Positions 1-8,898 of a DNA stretch of 64,000 nucleotides are shown here, in pieces. The stretch spans positions 62,179-126,178 of the forward strand of contig PLTA01000061.1 in the NCBI GenBank assembly GCA_003164295.1, written 5' to 3'. Under the pieces are notes generated by a model. The model ran no database searches and was not told the DNA's origin. It was given only the letters and a program-made list of their open reading frames with translations. The stretch comes from Candidatus Bathyarchaeota archaeon (GTDB lineage Archaea; Thermoproteota; Bathyarchaeia; Bathyarchaeales; Bathycorpusculaceae). Positions within the stretch are counted from its first letter, which is position 1, and each line of letters starts with the position of its first letter. A program made the position numbers and the translations under genes.

Positions 1-314
1 TCAAAGCGTTTCTCGTCCCAGGCATAACCGCTTGTGATCAAGCTGACTTTCATGTCATGCTTTTTCTCGGCGTATTCAATAACTTCCCATACGTCAGGCC
101 GAATCAAGGGTTCTCCGCCGCTGATTCCTAGCCATTGTGAACCGAACTCTGCCATTTCATCAACCATGTGTTTGGCCTGTTCGGTGTTTAGTTCTTGGTC
201 TTTAGCATATGCTTTGGTGTAACTACAATATGTGCAACTGCCCACACAGTTTCGGGTACACCGCCAAACAACCATGAATAATGGGGATGTGATTGGATTC
301 ATTGAATTACTCAT
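1..314 (-). CDS. Radical SAM protein, N-terminal part (cut by window edge)
   Basis: Reading the minus strand from position 314 gives a protein whose residues 23-30 are CVGSCTYC, the CxxxCxxC motif that binds the radical SAM [4Fe-4S] cluster. A GGEP motif (SAM binding) follows near residue 66. The frame is open to the window edge, so the C-terminus, including any SPASM domain, is not visible. The N-terminal layout resembles PqqE/heme-maturation-type radical SAM proteins (family knowledge), but the substrate is unknown. In-frame ATGs lie at 344, 314 and 302. I prefer 314 because a TATA-like stretch at about 350-357 on the minus strand is too close to 344 for a promoter but suits a short leader before 314. 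Confidence 0.85.
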   Translation of the reverse strand, partial: MSNSMNPITSPLFMVVWRCTRNCVGSCTYCSYTKAYAKDQELNTEQAKHMVDEMAEFGSQWLGISGGEPLIRPDVWEVIEYAEKKHDMKVSLITSGYAWDEKRF

Positions 315-473
315 TGAATTCACAGTGTCAAGGTAAATTCGCATAGTCGATATAAAACTTGCTCCTAGAAACAGATTTTTCGTTTCTTGAGGAAGAAAGG
401 AAAGCTATACGATATAGCATTGTTATTTTTTTTCTAAATATGCAAAAATGTTGCAACCTTCTTTTTGGTTTAT

Positions 474-926
474 TTAATCTTTAATGCCTTGTTTTCGCCT
501 ATTTTGAAGAAACCCTTCAACAGTAAAAACTGTCAGTGCTAACCCAGTTATAAGCATCAATAACAGGAAGAAAACTTTAAACTCGTAGGTTTCAACGTGA
601 AAATGAATAGCCAGCACAAAAGTCTCCACTATAAGAATCGCTAGGAAAACAAAGGAGTAACGCCACATCGCTGGAATCAAGCGTCGACCAAACCAGGTGT
701 ACCCTTTTACACGTGCTTTGTTTTTTGCTATGTACTCTCCGTAATCGTTTTTTTGTAGATATCCGAGTTCTTCTAGTTTCTGCAGATGCCTGTAAGCCAC
801 GCTGGGGCTGCTTAAATTCACTGCTTTCATGACATCTCTAGGACCGACTGGCTTACCCTTTTTTATAACATGTAAATACACGTTTAAGGTAGTTCCTTCC
901 AGTTCCTCGGTCCGGTTCCTTGTCAT
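474..926 (-). CDS. Membrane-anchored winged-helix transcriptional regulator
   Basis: This 150-residue protein has an N-terminal winged-helix DNA-binding domain (about residues 12-70, with SSPSVAYRHLQKLEELGYL as recognition helix and wing). A positively charged segment and two hydrophobic membrane helices follow (about residues 88-110 and 117-137), with a short basic tail. It looks like a one-component regulator tethered to the membrane. A clear paralogue lies at 17088-17522 and shares the GPRDxM...NLSSPSVAYR core. Neighbours are radical SAM and RnfD-like genes, but the target is unknown. The regulator assignment rests on the HTH pattern; ligand and regulon cannot be read from sequence. Confidence 0.75.
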   Translation of the reverse strand: MTRNRTEELEGTTLNVYLHVIKKGKPVGPRDVMKAVNLSSPSVAYRHLQKLEELGYLQKNDYGEYIAKNKARVKGYTWFGRRLIPAMWRYSFVFLAILIVETFVLAIHFHVETYEFKVFFLLLMLITGLALTVFTVEGFLQNRRKQGIKD

Positions 927-1167
927 TCTTATGCTTCACTTGCAAAATAGCTTTTAACAATTAATAACTATTAGCTTTTCTTAAAATATCTCTTTTTTTG
1001 GGTATCAAAAAGTTTTAGCGGCTTCAAAATTGAATGAAAACACTCATCCCAAATCTGACGGACCTATATCTTCTATACTAAATATAGAACATGCATCATG
1101 GTTAAGGAAAGTCTTATAAAACTAATCATCCCTAATTTGAAAGCAGAAATTAAGGAGATTATGAAAA

Positions 1168-2550
1168 ATGTCTAAACCAAAAGAATATTCATGGATGACT
1201 AAAGATAAACTAATGACATACACTTTCTTCTCGCTTATAATACTCACAGTTATTACAGCTGCTCTCTGGTCTGCTGAAAAAACTCCATCCGGCTGGAATC
1301 TTGGACTGACTTTAGGGATTAACGCTTTAATTGCAGTCGGTATCTCCGTTGGACTTGATGCTTTTCTGCATAAAATTGCAGCTGATAGCCAACTTAACCT
1401 ACTGTCTGCTGCCGTCTTTGGCTTGATCGTTACTGACTCGTACACGCTTGGCGTTCCTGTTATGCGTACCGTTGAACTGTTTCCTCTTGAGGCACCTCAG
1501 TGCTTCATCTATGTCGCATTAATTTCTGTTGTAGGTTTGATTATATTCAAAAAGATTGTTGGTACATCAGGCAGAAAATACGTGAATCCTGCTGCGGCTG
1601 CAAAATTTATCGTTATGATACCCTTCCTCGACACATTACTTCTCGCAGTAGACCATCTGAAAAGCTCTTTGCTTCAGGTGCCATCATTGTCTGGTCCTCT
1701 TGGGTTAGCTAGTGTCGTTAACGGCAATGGTTATGGGGGGGCAGCTGGCGCCGTTTCAGGGTTTGGTAGCTATGTAATCAGCTGCTTCTCTAACGCAAGT
1801 CTCAAGGCACCTACAGCAACAATGAATAATTTGATTTCAGCGATGTTATTGGATAAGTTCCACGGCTGGCCTGGCGGAGCATCAGCTATTGCGGTTATTG
1901 TCGTCGGCATAGGCTTTTTTGTGATAGCACGAAAATACATTAAATGGAGAATAACTGTAAGTTACCTAGTAGTAGTTGCGATATTATCATTGATATTATC
2001 CTTTGTTTACGGCGACGCAGGCGTAACTGTTAGACTCTTATTTGAGCTGTTCATCGGAAGTTCAATATTCTTGGCGTTCTTTATGGCAACAGATCCTGCA
2101 ACAACACCACTAACCTACACGGGACAGATAATTTTCGGAGTTGGCTTGGCAATCTTGACGGTGCTCTTGCAAACTTTCACACAATTCTTCGGTGCCTCCT
2201 TCATAGCATTAATCATCATGAACCTAACTGTACCAGCACTCGACAAGGTCGGAAGACAAAAACCAACAACCGAAAGCAAAGAACCCAAACTGCCTAAAGC
2301 TCAAGCATTTGCACCTGACAAAGTCAAAGTATACCAATGTATGAGATGCGGCGCTTGCATGACCGTATGCTGCCACAAACTAAGCCCAATACTCATCAAA
2401 CAAGCATTTGACAAAATGGATATCGATAGCATGATTAAACTTAACGCTGATTACTGCACTGGATGTGGACACTGTAGCTTCGTTTGCCCAGCAAGAATCG
2501 ACCTTAAAGGCGCCGTACTTCGATCAAAAGCTATGCTGCGACAACAATAA
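1168..2550 (+). CDS. RnfD/NqrB-like membrane protein fused to a 2[4Fe-4S] ferredoxin domain
   Basis: Residues 1-375 form a multi-helix membrane domain of the NqrB/RnfD family, with the DPATTPLTYTGQ segment typical of its C-terminal part. KAPTATMNN holds Thr218, a candidate for covalent FMN attachment by analogy with RnfD. A soluble tail carries two CxxCxxCxxxC motifs (Cys391/394/397/401 and Cys430/433/436/440), normally found on separate electron-transfer subunits such as RnfC. It may pass electrons between a soluble donor and a membrane flavin; direction and partner are unknown. A ribosome-binding site (aaggag, 1153-1158) precedes ATG 1168. The promoter candidate is tcttataaaac at about 1111-1121. 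No other rnf genes are in the window. Confidence 0.85.
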   Translation: MSKPKEYSWMTKDKLMTYTFFSLIILTVITAALWSAEKTPSGWNLGLTLGINALIAVGISVGLDAFLHKIAADSQLNLLSAAVFGLIVTDSYTLGVPVMRTVELFPLEAPQCFIYVALISVVGLIIFKKIVGTSGRKYVNPAAAAKFIVMIPFLDTLLLAVDHLKSSLLQVPSLSGPLGLASVVNGNGYGGAAGAVSGFGSYVISCFSNASLKAPTATMNNLISAMLLDKFHGWPGGASAIAVIVVGIGFFVIARKYIKWRITVSYLVVVAILSLILSFVYGDAGVTVRLLFELFIGSSIFLAFFMATDPATTPLTYTGQIIFGVGLAILTVLLQTFTQFFGASFIALIIMNLTVPALDKVGRQKPTTESKEPKLPKAQAFAPDKVKVYQCMRCGACMTVCCHKLSPILIKQAFDKMDIDSMIKLNADYCTGCGHCSFVCPARIDLKGAVLRSKAMLRQQ

Positions 2551-2748
2551 CAATTTTTATTTTCCCTTATCTTTTCTTTTTATTGAAATAAACAAGAACT
2601 CATCAAAAAAGTCGTTTTCAATGATATCTTCTGTCTTTTGTGTCTTTTCGATAATCCGTTTTTAATCGCTGCTAACGCTTATGAGTCAAGCTGGTAAGCA
2701 TTAAGCTTATTAACATGCCCTAACGTAAAATAAGTCAAGGGATAAAAA

Positions 2749-3408
2749 TTGGAAACGGAAAAATTTAAACTGATTGACATATTCTACGGCATAGTCATAC
2801 CGATCATTCTAGTGTTACTCGTATTCTTTCTAGCAATCTACATTAATCCTAGCGGTACTAAAGCCATGATTGGAAATACTAGCGTAATTGCTGTTATCTT
2901 AACTCAAGGCTTTGCTCAAATGATCGTTCTCGGCATCCCATTAATTCTAGGTTTGCTTTGGAATAAATGGGCTGGTGGTGCAGCCGGCTTCATCATGGGC
3001 GGCATGTATTACGTAGCAAGCGCAGGTCTCTATACTGGTTACTATAATGGAGCAGGAAATTACAACTTTTTTGGCGACATGAGCATGTTAGGATATCTCG
3101 TTTTGGCTGTTATCATCGGTTACATGGCTGGAGCATTGAACAACAAGTCAACAAATTTCATGCGTATGCTTGGAGCAGGCTTAACATCTGCAATTATAGT
3201 TGCAACAATCCAAGCTTATCTCAACTACACTGTCTCTCTTGCGCCGTCGCTGAAAATGAACCATAACATGTGGGCATCAAATCAATATCTATTTCCTGGA
3301 CTGTATGGCTTCGTGTTGCAATTCATCCCGAGCATTGCTTTAGGCGTGATAGTACCTATTCTTGCTAAAGTGATGATCTGGTATGGTCTTCAGCCGATGA
3401 GGCACTAA
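2749..3408 (+). CDS. Multi-pass membrane protein downstream of the RnfD-like gene
   Basis: The 219-residue protein has about six hydrophobic helices and Gly-rich turns (for example NKWAGGAAGFIMGG and GYMAGAL). I do not recognise its family with certainty. Helix number and the glycine-rich early helices resemble ECF transporter substrate-binding (S) components, which is only an analogy. It starts with TTG at 2749 after a purine-rich caaggg. The 198-base gap after the RnfD-like gene contains its own AT-rich stretch, so co-transcription is uncertain. Its position suggests it may be the membrane partner of the RnfD-ferredoxin fusion. No cysteine pairs or other cofactor motifs are visible. Confidence 0.7.
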   Translation: METEKFKLIDIFYGIVIPIILVLLVFFLAIYINPSGTKAMIGNTSVIAVILTQGFAQMIVLGIPLILGLLWNKWAGGAAGFIMGGMYYVASAGLYTGYYNGAGNYNFFGDMSMLGYLVLAVIIGYMAGALNNKSTNFMRMLGAGLTSAIIVATIQAYLNYTVSLAPSLKMNHNMWASNQYLFPGLYGFVLQFIPSIALGVIVPILAKVMIWYGLQPMRH

Positions 3409-3420
3409 TTAAATCCCTCC

Positions 3421-3436
3421 TCTCTTTTCTTTTTTA
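3421..3436 (+). terminator. T-rich archaeal terminator
   Basis: A pyrimidine tract (tctcttttctttttta) follows closely on the stop codon at 3408. T-rich tracts are the usual intrinsic termination signal in archaea. It lies between convergent genes, which fits. Confidence 0.5.
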
Positions 3437-3549
3437 ATCCTCTTCAGATTAGATTTTTTCAGAATAGATTGTGCTCTTGATTCGCATTAGAAAAAAAAGC
3501 TATTGCTCTATTCTCGCAATTAGGCAAATGTTATTGTGGTTCAAAAAAA

Positions 3550-4851
3550 CTAAGTTTGGTTGGGTGCGAATTCCCAGGCGATGTTGCCTTTCCAAATCTC
3601 GCCTAGCTTAGTTATTCTTACTTCTTTGTCGTTAATTTCAATTAATCCCTTGTCTTTTAGCTTTTGTAACTGTTTTGGAAATACTTTTTCAGGTGTCGAG
3701 CCGAATTTTTGCATAAATTCTGCTTTGCTTACTGGCAACCGTAGGTATAATCGAGTCATTGTTCGTCTCATCATGTCTTCGTTTGTAGATTCAGAAAGCC
3801 TGCTGATAGGTAGTTTTCCAGATTTCACAGTTGCCATATAATCGTTTATGTTTTCAAGGTTAGAATATGAAAACTTCTGCAGGTAACCCATGAAGCAGCC
3901 TGCGCCTGTTGTCAATATGCCACCCCATGGCCAACCGTTGAGACAGTTTTCTCGCATATGCCATTCGACTCTGCTGTATCGGTCATGACCAACTGCCTTG
4001 TAACCTGCACTAGTCAGCATGTTGTAAGCTGTCAGGTACATTTGCTTCTCGTACTCTGTATCCCCAGTTGGCGGAGAAACACCTGTCTTAATCATTTTCT
4101 CCAACATAGTGCCTGGGTCTACATGTAACGAGTAAGCGTCAATCTCCACGTCAAGTTCAATTGCCTTCTTTAATGTACTGATCCAGCTTTCCATTGTTTG
4201 CCCTGGAAGATTGTACATAAGATCTACACATACGCATAAATCTAGTTTTCGTGCGTGTCGAATGGCTTTTTCAACGTCTATGGCGCTGTCAGGGAGGCAC
4301 AGGTTCTTCCTAAGCTTGTCATCGAATGTTTGCGCACCCATATCCATCTGGTACACCCCATACTTAGCTAGTTTGTCGATCTTTGGGAGCGCCAATGTTT
4401 TTGAAGAGCCAGTTACTTTGATGAAATATTCTTTATTAATATTGAAGTTTGCCTTGCAGAAATCTATAAGATCAATCATCTGCTCAGCTTCCAAAACGCT
4501 TGGGGTTCCACCACCTAAAACTATCTCGTCAAACATGCTGGTCTTTACGTATTTGGTTTTAGCGTACATTCCCAGTTCTTTTTTTAGCAGTTCAAGATAA
4601 GGCTCTATTTTCACCTTGCTTGTGGCGGTTGTTGGAAAATAGCAAAAAGCGCATTTTGAATCGCAAACAGAAATCCAAGGTTGAAGCTCCATTAATCTGC
4701 CTGACGTATTTTCTGTCGTCAAAAATTCCATGAATGATTTGTAAGTTTCAGGTTTGATGTATGGATAATCCCTATAGGTGTACGGTGGCCAATTTTCTCG
4801 TGTGCCGTAAGCGTCTGTCTTGGTTTCTCCAATCTCAGCGTTTTTTGCCAT
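3550..4851 (-). CDS. HemN/HemW-like radical SAM protein
   Basis: The 433-residue protein has CDSKCAFC at residues 63-70 (radical SAM cluster) and GGGTPS at residues 113-118, the signature of the HemN/HemW/HutW group. A C-terminal winged-helix-like region (about 350-425) matches the HemN-C pattern. The family includes oxygen-independent coproporphyrinogen oxidase, the heme chaperone HemW and methyltransferase-type members; which activity applies here cannot be told. The longest frame begins with TTG at 4854, but ATG 4851 follows it directly. A TATA-like tttataatg about 49 bases upstream and a ggggac element support a start here. Its neighbour at 5032-6438 is another radical SAM gene in the same direction. 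Confidence 0.85.
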   Translation of the reverse strand: MAKNAEIGETKTDAYGTRENWPPYTYRDYPYIKPETYKSFMEFLTTENTSGRLMELQPWISVCDSKCAFCYFPTTATSKVKIEPYLELLKKELGMYAKTKYVKTSMFDEIVLGGGTPSVLEAEQMIDLIDFCKANFNINKEYFIKVTGSSKTLALPKIDKLAKYGVYQMDMGAQTFDDKLRKNLCLPDSAIDVEKAIRHARKLDLCVCVDLMYNLPGQTMESWISTLKKAIELDVEIDAYSLHVDPGTMLEKMIKTGVSPPTGDTEYEKQMYLTAYNMLTSAGYKAVGHDRYSRVEWHMRENCLNGWPWGGILTTGAGCFMGYLQKFSYSNLENINDYMATVKSGKLPISRLSESTNEDMMRRTMTRLYLRLPVSKAEFMQKFGSTPEKVFPKQLQKLKDKGLIEINDKEVRITKLGEIWKGNIAWEFAPNQT

Positions 4852-5031
4852 CAAATAGTCCCCTTGATTGCCTTTTTAAACCGCTCGATAACATTATAAA
4901 GATTACGTTAAAACGGCAAATTAATTGAAAACAAGGGCACTTGACATCTTCGGCTAAATATATTCAAGAAATAGGTGCATCTTTCGAAGTAAAAAGTTTT
5001 AAAGTAAAGTTACCCATCAACTTGTTTAAGT

Positions 5032-6438
5032 TTAAACGCGGGCTTTTGCTCGCCAAAGTATATAATTAGCAGCGGTTCTTGCCATCATCTTGCTGTACAA
5101 GTTGCCTTTCACATATCCTTTAACACCTTGACGCACGATGTAGCGGGGCGAATAGAACTTGTTGTAAAAGTCTCTTCTCATTTGAGCTATCTCTTTAGCT
5201 GGAAAAGCTGGGTCTTCATAGATGGGATTCATTGTATTGTATATTTTCCAGTCGTCCGCCATTTTCCATCCATTACTCTCAACTAAAGCTCGAAGACCCG
5301 TTCCTGGGTAAGGAGTTGCATGGCAAAGCCAAACGTCGTCTGGCTCCATTCTCCGTACAAAATCCAAACTTTCCTGCAACATTTCCTTTGTTTCGCCAGG
5401 ATAACCTAAAATCACTGAGACTGTAACGAACATTCCTGCTTCTTTTGCCCATTTAACTGCGTTTTCAATTTGCTCTGTTGAAACTCTCTTTTTCAAGGCG
5501 TCGCGCATTTTCTGGCAACCTGACTCTACCCCAAACATTGTTTCGTTGCAGTGTGCCTTACTCATTTTATCGATAAGTTCTTTTGTAACTGCATCTGCGC
5601 GGGTTCCGCAGCCCCATGGCAAATTTATTTTTCTTTCTATGATTCCGTCGCAGATTTCAAATGCTCTTTTCTTATCATATGTAAATGTGTCATCTTGAAA
5701 CGCAACGCCTTCTGCCCCATATTCGTCTCTTAGCCACTCCAACTCATCAAGCACGTTTTTTGGGCTTCGTCCTCTGAACCTTGCTCCGAACATTTGGGAT
5801 GCAACGCAGAACGAACAAGCATATGGGCATCCTCTGCTAGTCATTATAGGTAGAAGATTTCGTCCTGTAATTTTGTATTTTTCAATTGCAAGATACTTGT
5901 AAGCTGGACGCGGCAATGCATCAAGATCTTCGATAAGTGGTCTGTTGGGTGTCTGTATAATTTGGTTATATTTTCTAAAAGTGATGCCTTTTATCTCGTT
6001 GACTTTTTGGAGCTCAGGCGATTGTTTGGCAAGTTCTAAAATTGTTTCTTCGCCTTCGCCTCTCACAATTATGTCAACGGCTTTTTCATCTGTGAGAATT
6101 TGTTTATCTGCAAAGGTTGCGTGCGGTCCACCCATCACGATTTTAGCGTCAGGGCAAACCTCTCTGGCTACTCTTGCAGATTGTAATGCTGATTCTATGG
6201 TTGGAGTCATGGAGCCGATTCCGACTATTGAAGGCTGGAAAGAATTTAATTCCGCTTTTAGTTTTTCATGATCTATTTGGCATACTGGGCAATCAAATAT
6301 TTTGACTTCAAAATTATTTTGTTCAAGTACAGCTGCCATGTATGCTAAGCCCAGAGGCGGAAAAAGCGGGTGATGAGTCGCTGCTTCAAGCGGCGTATTA
6401 ACCAGCGCTATCTTCGTTTTATTTGTACTCATCACCAT
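5032..6438 (-). CDS. B12-binding-domain radical SAM protein (1)
   Basis: The N-terminal 150 residues form a cobalamin-binding Rossmann-like domain (LFPPLGLAYMAAVLE; IVMGGPHATF; IIVRGEGEETI). A radical SAM domain follows with SRGCPYACSFC around residue 200 and an elongator-like TIM barrel. Such enzymes often use methylcobalamin for methylation or do ring chemistry (family knowledge); the substrate is unknown. The open frame reaches 6498, but a TATA-like element at about 6482-6488 would put the transcript start near 6458. I therefore prefer ATG 6438 (or 6432). Three similar paralogues lie at 14449, 17606 and 23520. Confidence 0.88.
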   Translation of the reverse strand: MVMSTNKTKIALVNTPLEAATHHPLFPPLGLAYMAAVLEQNNFEVKIFDCPVCQIDHEKLKAELNSFQPSIVGIGSMTPTIESALQSARVAREVCPDAKIVMGGPHATFADKQILTDEKAVDIIVRGEGEETILELAKQSPELQKVNEIKGITFRKYNQIIQTPNRPLIEDLDALPRPAYKYLAIEKYKITGRNLLPIMTSRGCPYACSFCVASQMFGARFRGRSPKNVLDELEWLRDEYGAEGVAFQDDTFTYDKKRAFEICDGIIERKINLPWGCGTRADAVTKELIDKMSKAHCNETMFGVESGCQKMRDALKKRVSTEQIENAVKWAKEAGMFVTVSVILGYPGETKEMLQESLDFVRRMEPDDVWLCHATPYPGTGLRALVESNGWKMADDWKIYNTMNPIYEDPAFPAKEIAQMRRDFYNKFYSPRYIVRQGVKGYVKGNLYSKMMARTAANYILWRAKARV

Positions 6439-6596
6439 AATATGTTGCCCACAATTATTAGACTGGTTAGTCATTCTGATTTTATAGTTCGTAGTCATGG
6501 TTGTTTTAAGATTTTAACCTTTTGCTAAATACAATAATTCGTGGGATAGAAGTTTTCTAGCTTAATTTCACGTTTTCAGTTGATTTCTAAATCTGC

Positions 6597-8831
6597 CTAA
6601 TGCTTCTTTTTATAAAATAAAGTTGCTAACACAACGGCAGATACCCCAATTATTCCTAAAATTATTAAAACTGGCACTATAACTGACGAAGAATAACTTT
6701 GTTTACTTAATTCAGAACCAAATGCATAGACCATATGGTCATATGAGCCTACGTAAACGACGTTGTTGGCTATAGCTGGTGAAGAAACTATCATTCCTCC
6801 AGTCGCATAACTCCAAATATACCCGCCAGTTAACGCGTCAAGGGCATAAATTTTGTCATCATTTGAGCCGACAAAAACAAGTCCATTTGCTTCGATGGGG
6901 GAAGATACCACTGCTCCGTCAACTGTGTAATTCCATTTAAGTTTGCCGTTTGAGGAGTCTAAAGCATAAACTTTGTTATCCCCTGAACCAATGTAGATCA
7001 CACCGTTCGTTATGGCAGGTGAAGAAGTCACATTGCCTCCTGTAGTGTAATTCCAAACAAGAAGGCCCGTTTCTGCGTTTAAAGCGTAAATGTTGTGGTC
7101 ATACGAACCAACATAGACTGTACCATCAGCTACTGCTGGCGATGATACAACATAACCGTTTGTGGAAAACTTCCAGATGAGAGCTCCGTTAGAAGAATTT
7201 AAGCTGTAGATGTTGCCGTCATTTGATCCAATGTATACTTTGTTATTGTAAACCGCTGGAGAAGAAACCGTTATTTGGCCACCTGTAGAATAATTCCAAA
7301 CTAAAGTGCCAGCTACAGCATTCAAAGCATAAACATCATTGTCTTCTGAGCCAACATAAACCAAACCATTTTTTACTGCTGGAGAAGAAACCACAGGTCC
7401 ACCCGTTTCGTAACTCCAAATAAATGTCCCTGTCGTGGCATTTAATGCGTAAACATCTCCATTGTACGAGCCCACATAAACTACTCCATCATTCACAGTT
7501 GGGGAAGAAAACATAACCATATCATTAGTGTCAAAGCTCCAAACAACATTATTGTGAAGCTCGGTGTCATAACCTACCATCCCTGTTGAAGCATTCAAAG
7601 CATACACCTTGCCATCATGAGAACCCACATACACTAAACCAGCCGCTACCGTCGGAGATGAATCAATCTCGCCGCCCGAAGCGTATGTCCAAACAAATCC
7701 GCCGTTTTGAGCGTTCAAAGCATATATCTTTCCATCCCACGACCCAACATAGACCACACCGTTAGCAACTGCTGGACGAGAAATGACTAAATAGCCAGTT
7801 AAATAGCTCCAAACGAGTTCTCCATTTGAAGCATCTAATGCGTAAATCTTGTTATCTTCTGATCCCACATAAACTACATTGCCTGAAACAGTTGGGGAAG
7901 ATGCAACTTCACTTCCTGTTGTGTAATTCCAAATGTCTTCACCGTTAGAAGCATCTAAGGCGTAAACTTTTCCATCCAAAGACCCAACGTAAACTTTGCC
8001 ATCTGAAATGCTGGGCGAAGAGTAAACGGCGCCACCTGTAGTGAAATTCCAAATCAATTGTCCGTTACTGGTTTTTAAAGAGTAAACTTTGTTGTCTGCA
8101 GACCCTACGTAAACCACGCCGTTAACAACTGCAGGTGAAGAAGTAACAGGCTGACCTGTTGAATAACTCCAAAATAAGGTGCCGTTGGTAGCATTTAAAG
8201 CGTAAATTTTGCCGTCTAATGAGCCAATGTAGACTCTGCCCTGATTTATGGTTGCAGATGACAGCATAATTTTATCCCCTGTCGTGTAGCTCCAAATATA
8301 TTTGCCTGTTGTAGCGTTCAAAGCGTAGATTTTAGCGTCTTCTGAACCAAAGAAGACTACTCCGTCAGCAACTGCAGGGTCTGAATCAACGTAGTATCCT
8401 GTTGTGTAATTCCAAAGTCTATTGCCAGTGGAAGCGTCAAAAGCATAAAGGTTATTGTCTTCTGAACCCACATAAACGATGTTAGAAGCAACCGTTGGAC
8501 GAGAAATTACTCTTCCTCCAGTGCTGACGCTCCATAGTATTGCGCCGCTGGAAGCGTTAAAGGCGTAAATTTTGTGGTCATAAGAACCAACGTATACTAC
8601 ACCGTTAACTGTTGAAGGTGAACCCATTTGTCCTCCAGTATTAAATTTCCATAGCGTTTGATTAGTTTTTGGAGCTGCAGAATTTGAAGAGCCACTATGT
8701 GTTAGGTCATGTTGGAACATGGGCCATGAAACTGAGTCAGACTGGTTTTCTCCTAAGGTAAAGCTTATTGAAAGGCTTGAAGCTAAAAATAGCGCAACAA
8801 GAAGTAGGCAACTGATGGTTATTCTTTTCAT
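6597..8831 (-). CDS. Secreted PQQ-like beta-propeller protein with 16 blades
   Basis: A signal peptide (residues 1 to about 27) leads into sixteen copies of a roughly 40-residue repeat with the consensus VSSPAVxxGVVYVGS, DxKIYALNAxxG and WxYxTGG. A C-terminal membrane helix and a basic tail (FYKKKH) follow. Sixteen blades fit two eight-bladed propellers, and blade 9 carries an insertion that may mark the junction. The repeat is PQQ-like, but nothing shows that PQQ is bound. Many blades carry N-x-S/T sequons (NAT, NYT), so N-glycosylation on the cell surface is likely. Two further propeller proteins lie at 10212 and 20600. Role may be adhesion, enzyme scaffold or redox; it cannot be decided here. 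Confidence 0.88.
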   Translation of the reverse strand: MKRITISCLLLVALFLASSLSISFTLGENQSDSVSWPMFQHDLTHSGSSNSAAPKTNQTLWKFNTGGQMGSPSTVNGVVYVGSYDHKIYAFNASSGAILWSVSTGGRVISRPTVASNIVYVGSEDNNLYAFDASTGNRLWNYTTGYYVDSDPAVADGVVFFGSEDAKIYALNATTGKYIWSYTTGDKIMLSSATINQGRVYIGSLDGKIYALNATNGTLFWSYSTGQPVTSSPAVVNGVVYVGSADNKVYSLKTSNGQLIWNFTTGGAVYSSPSISDGKVYVGSLDGKVYALDASNGEDIWNYTTGSEVASSPTVSGNVVYVGSEDNKIYALDASNGELVWSYLTGYLVISRPAVANGVVYVGSWDGKIYALNAQNGGFVWTYASGGEIDSSPTVAAGLVYVGSHDGKVYALNASTGMVGYDTELHNNVVWSFDTNDMVMFSSPTVNDGVVYVGSYNGDVYALNATTGTFIWSYETGGPVVSSPAVKNGLVYVGSEDNDVYALNAVAGTLVWNYSTGGQITVSSPAVYNNKVYIGSNDGNIYSLNSSNGALIWKFSTNGYVVSSPAVADGTVYVGSYDHNIYALNAETGLLVWNYTTGGNVTSSPAITNGVIYIGSGDNKVYALDSSNGKLKWNYTVDGAVVSSPIEANGLVFVGSNDDKIYALDALTGGYIWSYATGGMIVSSPAIANNVVYVGSYDHMVYAFGSELSKQSYSSSVIVPVLIILGIIGVSAVVLATLFYKKKH
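6700..8690 (-). repeat. Coding tandem repeat array, about 120 bp x 16
   Basis: The sixteen propeller blades are visible in the DNA as a diverged tandem repeat of about 120 bp. Recurring blocks encode VVYVGS and YALNA. Copies differ by synonymous and conservative changes, so the array is old but could still recombine between blades. Confidence 0.8.
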
Positions 8832-8898
8832 TGTTCTCTAATGTTTTTGAGAAGCTGGACTTATAAGACGTTTTGTTATTTAGAGAAAATTGGGGCGA

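Noticed and set aside
400-450. GCTATA-cga-TATAGC hairpin followed by a T run as a terminator
   Set aside because: The orientation suits a plus-strand transcript, but both flanking genes are on the minus strand, so no gene ends there.
1122-1445. 107-residue minus-strand frame opposite the RnfD-like gene
   Set aside because: It is antisense to a well-supported gene and has no recognisable protein features.
6700-8690. CRISPR array or satellite repeat
   Set aside because: The periodic DNA is a coding repeat: the frame is open throughout and changes keep the propeller consensus.
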